Of a DNA stretch of 64,000 nt, positions 1 to 8,984 are shown in pieces (the first letter of the stretch is position 1; every line of letters begins with the position of its first letter). The position numbers were made by a program, and so were the translations under genes. The stretch is from Paralysiella testudinis (GTDB lineage Bacteria; Pseudomonadota; Gammaproteobacteria; Burkholderiales; Neisseriaceae). The notes beneath the pieces were generated by a model. It searched no databases. It was not told the origin of the DNA and was given only the letters and a program-made list of their open reading frames with translations. Where the stretch lies: the NCBI RefSeq assembly GCF_016894345.1, contig NZ_CP069798.1, positions 1,633,385 through 1,697,384 on the forward strand, written 5' to 3'.

Positions 1-1
1 G

Positions 2-424
2 TCGCCCGCTTTGCAGTGGCAAGGCGCACCGGCTGAAACCCGCAGTTTTGCCATCGCCATGCACGACCCGGACGCCCCCACCGGCGGCGCAGGCTGGTGG
101 CATTGGCTGGCGTTTAATATTCCGGCCGACACCCAAGCCTTGCCACGCAACGCCGGTGCCGCCGGCGGCGATAATATGCCCGCAGGCACGCGCCAAATGC
201 GCAACGATGGTGGCAACCTTGGCTATATGGGCTGCTACCCACCCGAAGGCGATCCTGCACACCGCTATATCTTCACTGTATACGCACTGAATACCGATAA
301 GCTGGACATCGCTGCCGATGCCACTACCAGTTTGGCCGGTTTTATGGTTAATGCTCACACTGTGGCCAAAGCCAGCCTCACCGCTTACTATGCCCGCCCG
401 GCCGCAGCGGCAGAGTCAGTATAA
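2..424 (+). CDS. YbhB/YbcL-family Raf kinase inhibitor-like protein (PEBP fold), 5' end outside window
   Basis: The frame is open from base 2, so the gene starts upstream of the window; about 140 C-terminal residues are visible. The sequence reads SPALQW at the edge, then a DPDAPTGG motif, GWWHW and HRYIFTVYAL, which are the ligand-pocket signatures of bacterial phosphatidylethanolamine-binding proteins. These are small soluble proteins of unclear physiological role. The stop codon overlaps the next start by one base (TAATG), so it is probably translated together with the downstream lyase gene. A TTG at 11 could be read as a start, but the family consensus clearly continues upstream of it. 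Confidence 0.9.
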   Translation, partial: SPALQWQGAPAETRSFAIAMHDPDAPTGGAGWWHWLAFNIPADTQALPRNAGAAGGDNMPAGTRQMRNDGGNLGYMGCYPPEGDPAHRYIFTVYALNTDKLDIAADATTSLAGFMVNAHTVAKASLTAYYARPAAAAESV

Positions 425-1239
425 TGCACGCGCACAGCTATTTATTTGTGCCCGGCACGCAGCCGCAGCGTATTGCCAAAGCCTTTGCCGCCGGAGCCGA
501 AGCGGTGATTGTAGATTGGGAAGACGCTGTGGCGGCGGCCGAAAAAGCGCAGGCACGTGAAAATCTGGCCATTTATAATGCTGGCGAAGATGTCCGGCCG
601 GTATGGCTGCGCATCAACGATGCCGAAGCCCCGGAGTATGCCGCTGATGTGGCCGCTGTAGCCGGATTGGATTGTGTGGTCGGCATCTTCTTGCCCAAAG
701 CGCAGCAAGCCGCCCATATTGAAGCGCTCTACCGTGCTACGGGAAAACCGGTAGCAGTGATTGTAGAAACCGCCACAGGCATGCTTAATCTGGCGGCACT
801 GGCCGCGGCACCGGGTGTGGCACGGCTCACCTATGGTCGTTTGGATTTGGCCAACGATTTAGGCATGGCGGTGCACAGCGCCGCCGCCGAAACCGTGTTC
901 GACCGATTGCGTACCGATTTGCTGCTGCATTCGGTTGCCAATGCTTTGCCGCCGCCGCTGGACAGCGTGTTTCCTGATTTTAAAAACAATGCGGGGCTGG
1001 CGGATTATGTGGCTCGCTGGCGCGATATGGGCTTTGGCGGCATGTTGTGCATCCATCCGGCACAAATCGCAGTGATACAGCAAATGCTTCAAGCCGATGC
1101 GGCCGAGCTGGATTTTGCCCGCCGTGTTTGCGCCGAATTTAATGCCAGTGGTTCAGCAGCATTTCAAATCGACGGCAAAATGGTCGATTTACCGGTTATC
1201 CGTCGCGCACAGGCCCTATTGAGCCGTTATGGCAGTTAA
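424..1239 (+). CDS. HpcH/HpaI aldolase / citrate lyase beta subunit (CitE)-like protein
   Basis: A 271-residue TIM-barrel lyase of the CitE/malyl-CoA lyase type. Visible motifs are YLFVPGT at the N-terminus, VDWEDAV (acidic metal and CoA side), the LPK strand, VIVETATG with the metal-binding Glu, YGRLDLANDLG, and CIHPAQI. A C-terminal GKMVDLPVIRRAQ helix matches single-domain CitE-like proteins. These enzymes cleave or form C-C bonds of acyl-CoA or keto-acid substrates; the substrate here cannot be told from sequence. No citrate lyase alpha or gamma genes are next to it, so it is a stand-alone CitE-like enzyme and not part of a citrate lyase complex. Its start overlaps the preceding stop by one base. 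Confidence 0.88.
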   Translation: MHAHSYLFVPGTQPQRIAKAFAAGAEAVIVDWEDAVAAAEKAQARENLAIYNAGEDVRPVWLRINDAEAPEYAADVAAVAGLDCVVGIFLPKAQQAAHIEALYRATGKPVAVIVETATGMLNLAALAAAPGVARLTYGRLDLANDLGMAVHSAAAETVFDRLRTDLLLHSVANALPPPLDSVFPDFKNNAGLADYVARWRDMGFGGMLCIHPAQIAVIQQMLQADAAELDFARRVCAEFNASGSAAFQIDGKMVDLPVIRRAQALLSRYGS

Positions 1240-1274
1240 GAGCTTATGCAATTTTCAGACTGCTTGATGCCACA

Positions 1275-1314
1275 CCTGCCTTGTCCGATTGATATCAGGC
1301 AGGGCGGGTTTTTG
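1275..1314 (+). terminator. possible rho-independent terminator after the CitE-like gene
   Basis: The inverted repeat CCTGCCT / AGGCAGG (1275-1281 with 1297-1303) has a 15-base loop and is followed by GCGGGTTTTT. It lies 36 bases after the stop codon. The loop is long, so confidence is moderate. Confidence 0.45.
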
Positions 1315-1330
1315 TGTTATCAGCTCTGGC

Positions 1331-1434
1331 TAAGAGCCAGTTCACAATCTTTTATTGTGCTGTTCCAGCACATAAACCAGCACCTTTTCGTGCACTAAAA
1401 ATCCGCTCCAAAAAAGATTATGAATAGGCTCTAA
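1331..1434. repeat. 104-bp MITE-like element with terminal inverted repeats
   Basis: The left end TAAGAGCC.GTTCACAATC and the right end GATTATGAATAGGCTCTAA are imperfect inverted repeats about 20 bases long. The interior has no coding capacity. A second, longer copy lies at 31723-32758 and is split by an IS5-family insertion. The ends resemble those of the IS5-family elements in this window (GGTCTGTTCACAATT), suggesting mobilisation by a related transposase; that link is inference. Confidence 0.65.
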
Positions 1435-1502
1435 AGGCTGCCTGAAACCATCAATCAATTGATTTCAAAGTGCAATTTAAGTCACTTATTTAAGTCACTT
1501 AA

Positions 1503-1607
1503 TAGTGAAATAAATACAAAAAGTGCTACGGCGTTAGCTCGTCTTGTTGTGCTACCTGTACTGTCTGCGGCTCGCTGCCTTGTATCAGTTTATTCTTTAT
1601 TTCACTA
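1503..1607. repeat. 105-bp repeat with 12-bp perfect terminal inverted repeats
   Basis: TAGTGAAATAAA at 1503-1514 is the exact complement of TTTATTTCACTA at 1596-1607. The interior contains GCTACGGCGTTAGCTCG and GTACTGTCTGCGGCTCG segments, reminiscent of a common intergenic repeat of Neisseria whose ends are complementary and whose interior carries similar ACGGCG and GTCTGCGGC segments. No second copy was seen in this window. It contributes most of the gap upstream of sucC. Confidence 0.55.
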
Positions 1608-1851
1608 TAAAATCTCTGCTTATGGGTTTGCGAATAAATCGGGTGAATAGCGGAAAAACTGTTTGCGCAACGTGTGTATCGCCTGTTCAAAGCGCCTATT
1701 TTGGCATATACTCTAATCATCGGTTTTTAAAGCCTATATCTTATATAAGACTGCCGCTAGAGCCGCCAAGCCGGCCGACAGCGGTGGTTTTTTCATGCTC
1801 GGGCGCTATCGATTGCTTTAGTTTAATCCAACCCACATAGAGGAAACTCTG

Positions 1852-3018
1852 ATGAATTTACATGAGTATCAAGCAAAAACCTTGCTGGCCAGCTACGGCT
1901 TGCCGGTGCAAGGCGGCATTTTGGCGGCCAGCGGCGAAGAAGCCGCGGCCGCTTACGACCAATTGGGCGGCAAGTTTGCCGTGGTGAAAGCCCAAGTACA
2001 TGCCGGTGGCCGTGGTAAGGCCGGTGGCGTGAAAGTGGTGAAAAGCCGCGAAGAAGCCAAAGAAGTGGCCGACAGCTTGATTGGCACCCGCTTGGTTACC
2101 TACCAAACCGATGCGCTGGGTCAGCCGGTAAACAGCGTGCTGGTGTGTGAAGACATGTACCCGGTGCAAACCGAGCTGTATTTGGGTGCTGTGGTGGATC
2201 GCTCCACCCGCCGTGTAACTTTTATGGCGTCTACCGAAGGCGGCGTGGAAATTGAAAAAGTAGCCGAAGAAACGCCGGAAAAAATCCTTAAAGTGACCGT
2301 AGACCCGCTGGTGGGCTTGCAGCCGTGCCAAGCGCGCGAAGTGGCGTTTAAACTGGGCTTGAAAGACAAGCAAATCAACCAGTTTGTTAAACTGATGACC
2401 GGCGCTTACCAAGCGTTTATCGACAATGATTTCGCCCTGTTTGAAATCAACCCGCTGGCGGTGCGCGAAAACGGCGAGCTGGCCTGTGTGGACGGCAAAA
2501 TCGGCATCGACAGCAACGCGCTTTACCGCCTGCCCAAAGTGGCCGAGCTGCGCGACAAATCGCAAGAAAACGAGCGCGAGCTGAAAGCCAGCGAATTTGA
2601 CCTTAACTACGTGGCGCTGGAAGGCAATATCGGCTGCATGGTAAACGGCGCCGGTTTGGCGATGGCCACCATGGACATCATCAAACTCAAAGGCGGCCAA
2701 CCGGCCAACTTCCTCGATGTGGGCGGCGGCGCCACCAAAGAGCGCGTGGTAGAAGCGTTCAAACTGATTTTGGAAGACCCGTCGGTGCAAGGCGTGTTGA
2801 TCAATATTTTTGGCGGTATTGTGCGTTGCGACATGATTGCCGAAGCCATTGTGGCGGCGGTAAAAGAAGTGAGCGTCACTGTGCCGGTGGTGGTGCGCTT
2901 GGAAGGCAATAATGCCGAGCTGGGTGCCAAAATTCTGAACGAATCCGGCCTGAAATTGACCTCTGCCGACGGCTTGAATGACGCAGCCGAAAAAATCGTT
3001 GCCGCCGTAAAAGCCTAA
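1852..3018 (+). CDS. sucC: succinyl-CoA synthetase (ADP-forming) beta subunit
   Basis: The 388-residue subunit has the usual length. It starts MNLHEYQAK, has the ATP-grasp loop [10 protein letters not shown] near residue 45, and ends with the CoA-ligase domain containing the [10 protein letters not shown] motif. It binds nucleotide and succinate and works with SucD in the citric acid cycle, converting succinyl-CoA to succinate with substrate-level phosphorylation. A good ribosome site (AGAGGAAA) precedes the ATG. sucD follows after 11 bases and both end at one terminator, so they form an operon. Unlike enterobacteria there is no sucAB directly upstream. Confidence 0.98.
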   Translation: MNLHEYQAKTLLASYGLPVQGGILAASGEEAAAAYDQLGGKFAVVKAQVHAGGRGKAGGVKVVKSREEAKEVADSLIGTRLVTYQTDALGQPVNSVLVCEDMYPVQTELYLGAVVDRSTRRVTFMASTEGGVEIEKVAEETPEKILKVTVDPLVGLQPCQAREVAFKLGLKDKQINQFVKLMTGAYQAFIDNDFALFEINPLAVRENGELACVDGKIGIDSNALYRLPKVAELRDKSQENERELKASEFDLNYVALEGNIGCMVNGAGLAMATMDIIKLKGGQPANFLDVGGGATKERVVEAFKLILEDPSVQGVLINIFGGIVRCDMIAEAIVAAVKEVSVTVPVVVRLEGNNAELGAKILNESGLKLTSADGLNDAAEKIVAAVKA

Positions 3019-3029
3019 GGAGAACATGA

Positions 3030-3920
3030 ATGAGCGTATTGATTAACAAAGACACCAAAGTATTGGTACAAGGTTTTACCGGTAAAAACGGCACGTTCCA
3101 CTCTGAGCAGGCGCTGGCCTACGGCACCAAAGTGGTGGGCGGCGTTACCCCGGGCAAAGGCGGCCAAAGCCACTTGGGCTTGCCGGTGTTTAACACCATG
3201 AACGAGGCGGTAAAAGAAACCGGCGCCGATGCTTCGGTGATTTACGTACCGGCACCGTTTGTGTTGGATTCCATTGTTGAAGCCGTGGATTCCGGCGTGC
3301 AATTGATTGTGGTGATTACCGAAGGCGTGCCCACACTGGACATGCTCAAAGCCAAGCGCTACTTGGAAACCAACGGCAACGGCACCCGCTTGGTTGGCCC
3401 CAACTGCCCCGGCGTGATTACCCCGGGTGAGTGCAAAATCGGCATTATGCCCGGCCACATCCATAAGCCCGGCCGCATCGGCATTATTTCCCGCTCCGGC
3501 ACGCTGACTTATGAAGCGGTGGCGCAAACCACCAAACTGGGCTTGGGCCAGTCGACCTGTATCGGCATCGGCGGCGACCCGATTCCGGGCATGAACCAAA
3601 TCGACGCCCTGCAATTGTTCCAAGATGATCCGGCCACCGACGCGATTATCATGATTGGTGAAATCGGCGGCACTGCAGAAGAAGAAGCGGCCGAATTTAT
3701 CCAGTCAAACGTAACCAAACCGGTGGTGGGCTACATCGCTGGCGTTACCGCGCCCAAAGGCAAACGCATGGGCCACGCCGGTGCGATTATCTCCGGTGGC
3801 AAAGGCACGGCCGAAGAAAAATTCGCCGCTTTCGAGCGCGCTGGCATGGCCTACACCCGCAGCCCGGCCGAATTGGGCAGCACCATGATGGAAGTGCTGA
3901 AAGCCAAAGGGATGGCTTAA
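3030..3920 (+). CDS. sucD: succinyl-CoA synthetase alpha subunit
   Basis: The 296-residue subunit contains the Rossmann CoA-binding N-terminal domain ([14 protein letters not shown]) and the ligase domain. The phosphohistidine is His249 in [13 protein letters not shown]. Glu residues in [13 protein letters not shown] match the subunit interface. Ribosome site AAGGAG lies 7 bases before the chosen ATG. A second ATG four bases earlier (3026) is out of frame and stops after six codons. It partners SucC. Confidence 0.98.
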   Translation: MSVLINKDTKVLVQGFTGKNGTFHSEQALAYGTKVVGGVTPGKGGQSHLGLPVFNTMNEAVKETGADASVIYVPAPFVLDSIVEAVDSGVQLIVVITEGVPTLDMLKAKRYLETNGNGTRLVGPNCPGVITPGECKIGIMPGHIHKPGRIGIISRSGTLTYEAVAQTTKLGLGQSTCIGIGGDPIPGMNQIDALQLFQDDPATDAIIMIGEIGGTAEEEAAEFIQSNVTKPVVGYIAGVTAPKGKRMGHAGAIISGGKGTAEEKFAAFERAGMAYTRSPAELGSTMMEVLKAKGMA

Positions 3921-3935
3921 GTTTTAATGTGGTGA

Positions 3936-3974
3936 AAAAAAGGCTGCCTGAAAGCGTTTCAGGCAGCCTTTTTA
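3936..3974 (+). terminator. sucCD terminator made of an inverted DNA-uptake-sequence pair
   Basis: AAGGCTGCCTGAAA and TTTCAGGCAGCCTT form a stem with a 3-base loop (GCG), followed by T5. The stem arms are the 12-mer uptake sequence and its complement. A-tract and T-tract on either side make it bidirectional. Confidence 0.9.
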
Positions 3975-4205
3975 TTGCTCTATCACCATGTGTATTGTAT
4001 TTACAATCAGTAAGATGTGCGCGACACATCCTACGGTAGCGGTGTTTTCAGGCAGTCTTGTTTGGTGCGGTGCTGCGTCGGTGTGGCCGCCATATAACCA
4101 AAAGCCATAAGTTAGGCATTTAATATCATTTCATTTTGGCAGGGCGGCTGTTTATGATGCGCCATCTTCCCCTTGTATCCATATCTCTTTGCCGACAGCC
4201 AAATC

Positions 4206-5024
4206 ATGAGCCAAGCCAGCCTATCCCCCATTTTATGCGCCCAAAACATCAGCTTGGGCTATGCCGATCACAGCGGGCAGCTGCACCCAGTGTTGGCCGA
4301 TTTTTCTTTGGGTGTGGCTGCCGGGGAACTGGTGGCCTTGTTGGGCCCTAGCGGTGTGGGCAAATCGTCGTTGCTGCGGGTATTGGCCGGTTTGGCGCAG
4401 CCGCAAAGCGGCACGGTGCGTTTGTTTGGCGAGCCGGTAACCCAGCCTCATCCGCGCTTGGGTTTTGTGTTTCAGCAGGCAGTGTTGCTGCCGTGGCTGA
4501 ATGTGCGCGACAACGTGGCGTTTGGGCTGGATTTCAGCAATCAGCCGCACTTAAGCCGCGATGAGCGCCGTGCGCGGGTGGAGGATGCAGTGGCCGAAGT
4601 GGGGCTGGCACATGCGGCCGATTTGTATCCGGCGGCCTTGTCCGGCGGTATGGCGCAGCGGGTATCGCTGGCACGGGTGTTGGCACGCAATCCGGAAATT
4701 TGGCTGTTGGACGAGCCGTTTTCGGCGCTGGATGCGGTCACCCGTGCCGAAATGCAAGACTTGCTGCGCACCTTAATCAGCCGCCACCAAGCCGGTGCGG
4801 TGCTGGTGACCCACGACATCGATGAAGCGCTGATTCTGGCCGACCGCGCGGTGTTGATCGGCAATAAGCCGGGGCGCGAGCTGGGGCAGTGGCGGCTGGA
4901 TTTACCTTATCCGCGTCACGATGCTTTGCTGGAAATGAACCCGGAACGGGTGGCGATTTTGCAGGCGCTGCGCGATGCGCATGGGCATAAACGGCAAGTG
5001 GCCACGGTGGAGTTTGTGATTTAG
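4206..5024 (+). CDS. ABC transporter ATP-binding protein, nitrate/sulfonate/taurine type (SsuB/TauB-like)
   Basis: With the ATG at 4206 the protein has 272 residues. Motifs: Walker A GPSGVGKS (47-54), Q-loop Gln90, signature LSGGM (145-149), Walker B IWLLDE (165-170), H-loop His203. It energises an importer with the lipoprotein at 5356 and the permease at 6612. The substrate is unknown; the family transports nitrate, alkanesulfonates, taurine or pyrimidine precursors. A TTG 33 bases upstream would add 11 residues, but neither start has a clear ribosome site. About 230 bases between the sucCD terminator and this gene show no other feature. Confidence 0.9.
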   Translation: MSQASLSPILCAQNISLGYADHSGQLHPVLADFSLGVAAGELVALLGPSGVGKSSLLRVLAGLAQPQSGTVRLFGEPVTQPHPRLGFVFQQAVLLPWLNVRDNVAFGLDFSNQPHLSRDERRARVEDAVAEVGLAHAADLYPAALSGGMAQRVSLARVLARNPEIWLLDEPFSALDAVTRAEMQDLLRTLISRHQAGAVLVTHDIDEALILADRAVLIGNKPGRELGQWRLDLPYPRHDALLEMNPERVAILQALRDAHGHKRQVATVEFVI

Positions 5025-5060
5025 TTTTAATGTAATGGATTGATAAACAGATTGATAACA

Positions 5061-5110
5061 AGGCTGCCTGAAACCGATTTGGGTATTGGCCAATTCTTTT
5101 CAGGCAGCCT
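5061..5110 (+). terminator. candidate terminator from an inverted uptake-sequence pair
   Basis: AGGCTGCCTGAAA (5061-5073) pairs with TTTCAGGCAGCCT (5098-5110) over a 24-base loop, followed by GATGTTTTTAT. It lies 37 bases after the ATPase stop. Confidence 0.5.
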
Positions 5111-5135
5111 GATGTTTTTATAAAACTTAAGTTAT

Positions 5136-5261
5136 GTCGCTCCTGCCCAGGCAGGAGCCCAGTCTGAAGCGTGGCTTCAGTTGAACACACAGCAAAACCG
5201 GATTAATGGGCAATCAGCAAAGCGTGGCTTTGCACTGGGCACCCGCCTTCGCGGGTGCGAC
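5136..5261. repeat. REP-like double hairpin repeat
   Basis: Arm 1 at 5136-5162 begins GTCGCTCCTGCC and ends AGGAGCCCAG; arm 2 at 5235-5261 is its approximate complement (CTGGGCACCCGCC to GGGTGCGAC). Each arm is itself a hairpin. A single arm of the same family is at 36963-36989. A short inverted repeat resembling the ends of the MITE at 1331 follows at 5279-5302. Nothing coding is seen between the ATPase and the lipoprotein gene. Confidence 0.6.
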
Positions 5262-5355
5262 GTAGGCAGGATTTTGCTAAGAGCTCGTAAACAGGCTCTT
5301 AGCCCCTGCCTAGCCCGAGTTATTTTATTCCGGCCATTTTGATATAGGAAACCCC

Positions 5356-6522
5356 ATGCGCAGCCGTCGCGATTTTTTGAAACTTGCCGCTTTATTTAGT
5401 GCTGCCGGTGCCTTGCCTTTATTGCAGGCGTGCGGGCGCCAAGTGGTGCAAAATCCTGCCGCGCCCTTGCGCATCGGCTATTTGCCGATTACCGATGCCA
5501 CGCCTTTGCTGGTGGCGCATGGCCAAGGTTTGTTTGCCAAACACGGCGTTGAGGTGGCCAAGCCGGTGCTGTTTCGCAGCTGGGCTTCGCTGGTGGAAGC
5601 GTTTCTGAGCGGGCAGGTGAATTTGATTCATTTGCTCTCGCCGATGAGCATTTGGGCGCGCTATGGCAGCGCTTCGCCGATTAAGGTGGTGATGTGGAAC
5701 CACATGGCTGGCTCGGCGCTCACGGTGGCGCCGGATATTGACAATGTATCGGCGCTGGCGGGCAAAACTGTGGCGATTCCGTTTTGGTATTCGATTCACA
5801 ATGTGGTGGTGCAGAAAATTTTGCGCGAAAACGGCCTAAGGGTGGTGGAGAAAAACCCGCAGGCGGGCGAGGTGCGTTTAAGCGTGATGGCACCTTCCGA
5901 TATGGTGGCCGCGCTGGCCAACCGCGCCATTGCCGGTTTTATTGTGGCCGAGCCTTTTAATGCGGTGGCCGAAAGCAAGGGTGTGGGCAAGGTATTGCGT
6001 TTTTCCGGCGATGTGTGGCGCGACCATGCCTGCTGCGTTACCTTAATGCAGGAGCACGACATCAACCAGCGCCCCGAATGGGTGCAAAGCGTGGTAACGG
6101 CATTGGTGGAAGCACAGGCTTTTGCGGCACAACACCGCGCCGACACTGCGCTGATGTTGTCCAAACAAGGCAGCCATAAATACACCCCGCACGAAGAAAA
6201 AGTGCTGCAAAAAGTGCTGGCGCCAACACCGGATGCGTGGGCGCGCTACAGTGCCAGCGGTGTTATCCGCCACCCCGAATGGGGGCAAAGCCGCATTGAT
6301 TTCCAGCCCTATCCTTATCCTTCCTACACCGAAAAACTGGTGGAAATGCTCAAACAAACCCATATCGCCGGGGTAAACCGGTTTCTGGACGCATTAGACC
6401 CGGTGCAAGTGGCGCAAGACTTGGTGGACGACCGCTTTGTGAAGCAGGCGGTGATTCAGGGCGGCCATCAAGCCGTGTTTAAATTAAACGGCTGGACACG
6501 CACGGAAACCATTGTGGTGTAA
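5356..6522 (+). CDS. ABC transporter substrate-binding lipoprotein, NMT1/NrtA-like, Tat-type signal
   Basis: A 388-residue periplasmic binding protein. The N-terminus has a twin-arginine motif (SRRDFLK, Arg4-Arg5) and a lipobox LLQAC with Cys26, so a Tat-exported lipoprotein is likely. The mature part starts IGYLPITDATPLLVAHGQGLF, typical of the NMT1/THI5-like and nitrate-binding (NrtA/CmpA) group, with SWASLVEAFLSGQVN further on. Substrate is not predictable. The ATPase lies upstream and the permease downstream (90-base gap containing an uptake sequence), so the three genes form one importer. Ribosome site AGGAAA precedes the ATG. Confidence 0.88.
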   Translation: MRSRRDFLKLAALFSAAGALPLLQACGRQVVQNPAAPLRIGYLPITDATPLLVAHGQGLFAKHGVEVAKPVLFRSWASLVEAFLSGQVNLIHLLSPMSIWARYGSASPIKVVMWNHMAGSALTVAPDIDNVSALAGKTVAIPFWYSIHNVVVQKILRENGLRVVEKNPQAGEVRLSVMAPSDMVAALANRAIAGFIVAEPFNAVAESKGVGKVLRFSGDVWRDHACCVTLMQEHDINQRPEWVQSVVTALVEAQAFAAQHRADTALMLSKQGSHKYTPHEEKVLQKVLAPTPDAWARYSASGVIRHPEWGQSRIDFQPYPYPSYTEKLVEMLKQTHIAGVNRFLDALDPVQVAQDLVDDRFVKQAVIQGGHQAVFKLNGWTRTETIVV

Positions 6523-6611
6523 GTGCGAGCAAGGGTTTAAACAGACCAAAAATCCTTTCAGGCAGCCTGAAAACAAGCTTTAAAAAGTCATTAGCATTAG
6601 AAAGCAAACTT

Positions 6612-7364
6612 ATGCACACCTCACTCAAAACCCCGCTGCTGAGCATCACCGGCCTGGGCATCTTGCTGCTGCTGTGGCAGCTGGGCAGTATGCTGCTGGC
6701 GCAAACCATGCCACTGGCCAATATGCTGGCGCCGCTGCCCACTTTCCAAAGCCTGTGGGATTTGCTGGTGCATAATCAACTTACCGGCCATATTCTGGCC
6801 AGCCTTAAGCGCGTGGCGGTGGGCTTGCTGTGGGCGCTGTTAATCGGCGTGCCGGTGGGTTTGTGGGTAGGGCAGTCGGCATGGGCCGAAAAACTCACCG
6901 GCACCTCGTTTCAGTTTCTGCGCATGATTTCGCCTTTGTCGTGGATGCCGGTGGTGGTGATGTTGCTGGGCATCGGCGATGTGCCGATTTATTTTCTGCT
7001 GGCGTTTGCGGCGGTGTGGCCCATTTTGCTCAACACCGCCACCGGGGTGAAATCGATTGACCGCCACTGGTTGCAATTGGGCCATTCATTGGCCGCCAGC
7101 CGCCGCGAAATGCTGTTTAAAATTATGCTTCCCGCCGTGCTCGGCCATATCCTCACTGGCTTGCGGCTGGCCATCGGCGTGGTGTGGATTGTGCTGGTGC
7201 CGTGCGAAATGCTGGGGGTGAACGAAGGCTTGGGCTATTTTATTTTGGACACCCGCGACCGCTTGGCTTATTCCGAATTGATGGCGGCAATTGTGTTGAT
7301 TGGCGCACTGGGTTGGCTGCTCGACAGTGCCACGCGCCGATTGCATGCGCGCTGGGCGCATTGA
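6612..7364 (+). CDS. ABC transporter permease, SsuC/TauC/NrtB-like
   Basis: A 250-residue inner-membrane protein with about six hydrophobic segments. The region SLAASRREMLFKIMLPAVL is the EAA-type coupling loop that contacts the ATPase, and GLRLAIGVVWIVLV follows as in nitrate, sulfonate and taurine permeases. It is the membrane component for the ATPase at 4206 and the lipoprotein at 5356. The gene ends shortly before an uptake-sequence terminator. Confidence 0.88.
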   Translation: MHTSLKTPLLSITGLGILLLLWQLGSMLLAQTMPLANMLAPLPTFQSLWDLLVHNQLTGHILASLKRVAVGLLWALLIGVPVGLWVGQSAWAEKLTGTSFQFLRMISPLSWMPVVVMLLGIGDVPIYFLLAFAAVWPILLNTATGVKSIDRHWLQLGHSLAASRREMLFKIMLPAVLGHILTGLRLAIGVVWIVLVPCEMLGVNEGLGYFILDTRDRLAYSELMAAIVLIGALGWLLDSATRRLHARWAH

Positions 7365-7387
7365 TGCAGATTTGTGTTTGATAATAG

Positions 7388-7426
7388 AGGCTGCCTGAAG
7401 CCATATGCGTTTCAGGCAGCCTTTTT
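7388..7426 (+). terminator. ABC importer terminator (inverted uptake-sequence pair)
   Basis: AGGCTGCCTGAA (7388-7399) pairs with TTCAGGCAGCCT (7411-7422) and is followed by TTTTT. It lies 23 bases after the permease stop. Confidence 0.8.
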
Positions 7427-7437
7427 AGGCAGCCCAA

Positions 7438-7476
7438 TAAAAAACACCTTGCTTATGATTGGCAAGGTGTTTTTTG
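7438..7476 (-). terminator. terminator of the YdcH-like gene
   Basis: AAAAACACCTTGC and GGCAAGGTGTTTTT form a strong stem with an 8-base loop just after the stop of the minus-strand gene; the arms supply T-tracts in both directions. Confidence 0.85.
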
Positions 7477-7486
7477 CTATTACTGC

Positions 7487-7711
7487 TTATTTGGCTTCGG
7501 CTTCCGCTTTTTGCAGAATCACATACAATTGGTCTTTCAGGTGCAGTTTTTGTTTTTTCAGCTCTTCAATTTCATCCAAGCCGCTGGTAACAGGGTTGTT
7601 TTCTAGGCCGGTGATTTTGTCGTCCAGATCGTTGTGCTCTTTGAACAAACGGGCAAAATGGTTGTCTTCTTGCTTCAGTTTGCTGATTAAATCGCGGTAT
7701 TCGGGAAACAT
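7487..7711 (-). CDS. YdcH family protein (DUF465)
   Basis: A 74-residue acidic and basic helical protein. It begins MFPEYRDLISKLK and contains HFARLFKEHNDLDDKI, the conserved heptad-like core of the DUF465 family, then IEELKKQKLHLKDQLY. It is predicted to be a coiled-coil hairpin of unknown cellular role. It stands alone on the minus strand between the importer and lemA. Ribosome site AAAGGA precedes the ATG. Confidence 0.88.
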   Translation of the reverse strand: MFPEYRDLISKLKQEDNHFARLFKEHNDLDDKITGLENNPVTSGLDEIEELKKQKLHLKDQLYVILQKAEAEAK

Positions 7712-7987
7712 GCTTTTTCCTTTGTGATGAGGGTAAATAAAACAGCGCTTGCCGCCGGTGGGCGGCAGCCGGATAAAACGTTGAACTTGGCTTGAATTAT
7801 AGCCGATAAAGCCGATAAATCATACCAAGCCCGGCGTGGAATCACCGCCATTATTTACGCGGCAAACCCGGTTCTTTTATGCGTGCACGATTGTGCTAAA
7901 CTGTGTCGGTTTGGGGGTGGTCTGCCCCCGGTTTGCCATTGATTTGCGTTGCCCACTTTTTGCAGTTCTTTCTTTAAGGATACATCC

Positions 7988-8578
7988 ATGTTGAAACGTT
8001 ATTTTTCTTTTGCGGCGGCCTTATTGCTGGTGCTCGGTTTGAGCGGCTGCGGCTACAACACCATGCAGGCGCAAGATGAAGCGGCCAATGCCGCGTGGTC
8101 CGAAGTGCTCAACCAATACCAGCGCCGCGCCGATTTGATTCCCAATTTGGTGAATACGGTAAAAGGCTATGCCCAGCATGAAGAGCAGGTGTTTACCGAA
8201 GTAACCAATGCGCGTGCCAAAGTGGGCAGCGTTAACATGAATGCGGCTGATGCCACCGATGAAGCCAAATTAAAGCAATACGCGCAAGCGCAGAGCGAAT
8301 TGGGTGGCGCTTTAAGCCGTTTGCTGGTGGTGGCCGAAAACTATCCGCAGCTCAAGGCCGACCAAAACTTCCGCGATTTACAGGCGCAATTGGAAGGCAC
8401 TGAAAACCGCATTTCGCTGGCACGCAACCGCTATATCGAGGCCGTGCGCACCTACAACACCACCTTGCGCCAATTCCCGCAAAACCTCACCGCCAAGGTG
8501 TTTGGTTTGAAACAGCGCCCGAATTTCAGCGTGGAAAACGAAGCGCAAATTAAAGAAGCGCCCAAGGTACAGTTTTAA
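7988..8578 (+). CDS. lemA: LemA family lipoprotein
   Basis: With the ATG at 7988 the protein has 196 residues. It starts with a lipoprotein signal, lipobox LSGC with Cys21. The LemA helical domain follows: ANAAWSEVLNQYQRRADLIPNL, then KGYAQHEEQVFTEV and ENRISLARNRYIEAV. LemA proteins are membrane-anchored and of uncertain function, often encoded beside TPM-domain proteins, as here. The frame is open upstream to 7949, but AAGGA eight bases before 7988 and the signal peptide fix the start. Confidence 0.92.
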   Translation: MLKRYFSFAAALLLVLGLSGCGYNTMQAQDEAANAAWSEVLNQYQRRADLIPNLVNTVKGYAQHEEQVFTEVTNARAKVGSVNMNAADATDEAKLKQYAQAQSELGGALSRLLVVAENYPQLKADQNFRDLQAQLEGTENRISLARNRYIEAVRTYNTTLRQFPQNLTAKVFGLKQRPNFSVENEAQIKEAPKVQF

Positions 8579-8654
8579 ATCTGATGCGTTTCCATAGCAT
8601 GGCATGGTTTTCAGGCAGCTTGGGTGCTGCCTGCTGGCTACAGCAGGCTAAAGG

Positions 8655-8984
8655 ATGCTGATGCTCAAAACCACCGCCTTATTTGTATTCACCGCCGTGG
8701 CCGAAATCATCGGCTGCTATCTGCCGTATTTATGGCTGAAAAAGCAGGCGCCGGCATGGGTGTTGCTGCCGGCGGCACTCAGCTTAGCGGTGTTTGTGTG
8801 GCTCATCAGCCTGCACCCGCAAGCGGCGGCACGCACTTATGCAGCCTATGGCGGCGTTTATATCGGCGTGGCTTTGCTGTGGCTGTGGCAGGTAGACGGC
8901 GTGCCCTTGCGTTGGAGCGATTGGCTGGGCGCAGCACTGAGTTTGGCCGGAATGATGGTGATTATGTGGGGATCAAAAACATGA
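8655..8984 (+). CDS. YnfA family (UPF0060) small membrane protein
   Basis: A 109-residue protein with four hydrophobic segments. [15 protein letters not shown] near the N-terminus, [19 protein letters not shown] and the closing [15 protein letters not shown] are UPF0060 signatures. The family is related to small multidrug resistance exporters. It begins after AAAGG; a second ATG two codons later is possible. Its stop overlaps the next start by four bases (ATGA). Its place between lemA and the TPM genes is unusual. Confidence 0.9.
   Translation: MLMLKTTALFVFTAVAEIIGCYLPYLWLKKQAPAWVLLPAALSLAVFVWLISLHPQAAARTYAAYGGVYIGVALLWLWQVDGVPLRWSDWLGAALSLAGMMVIMWGSKT

Noticed and set aside
1858-3027. 389-residue open frame antisense to sucC
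   Set aside because: Mirror frame created by GC-rich codon use of a certain gene; composition (His, Phe, Gln-rich) is that of a shadow frame and there is no ribosome site.
8624-8980. N-terminal extension of the TPM protein to 8624
   Set aside because: It only overlaps YnfA in another frame; the signal peptide and family match begin at 8981.
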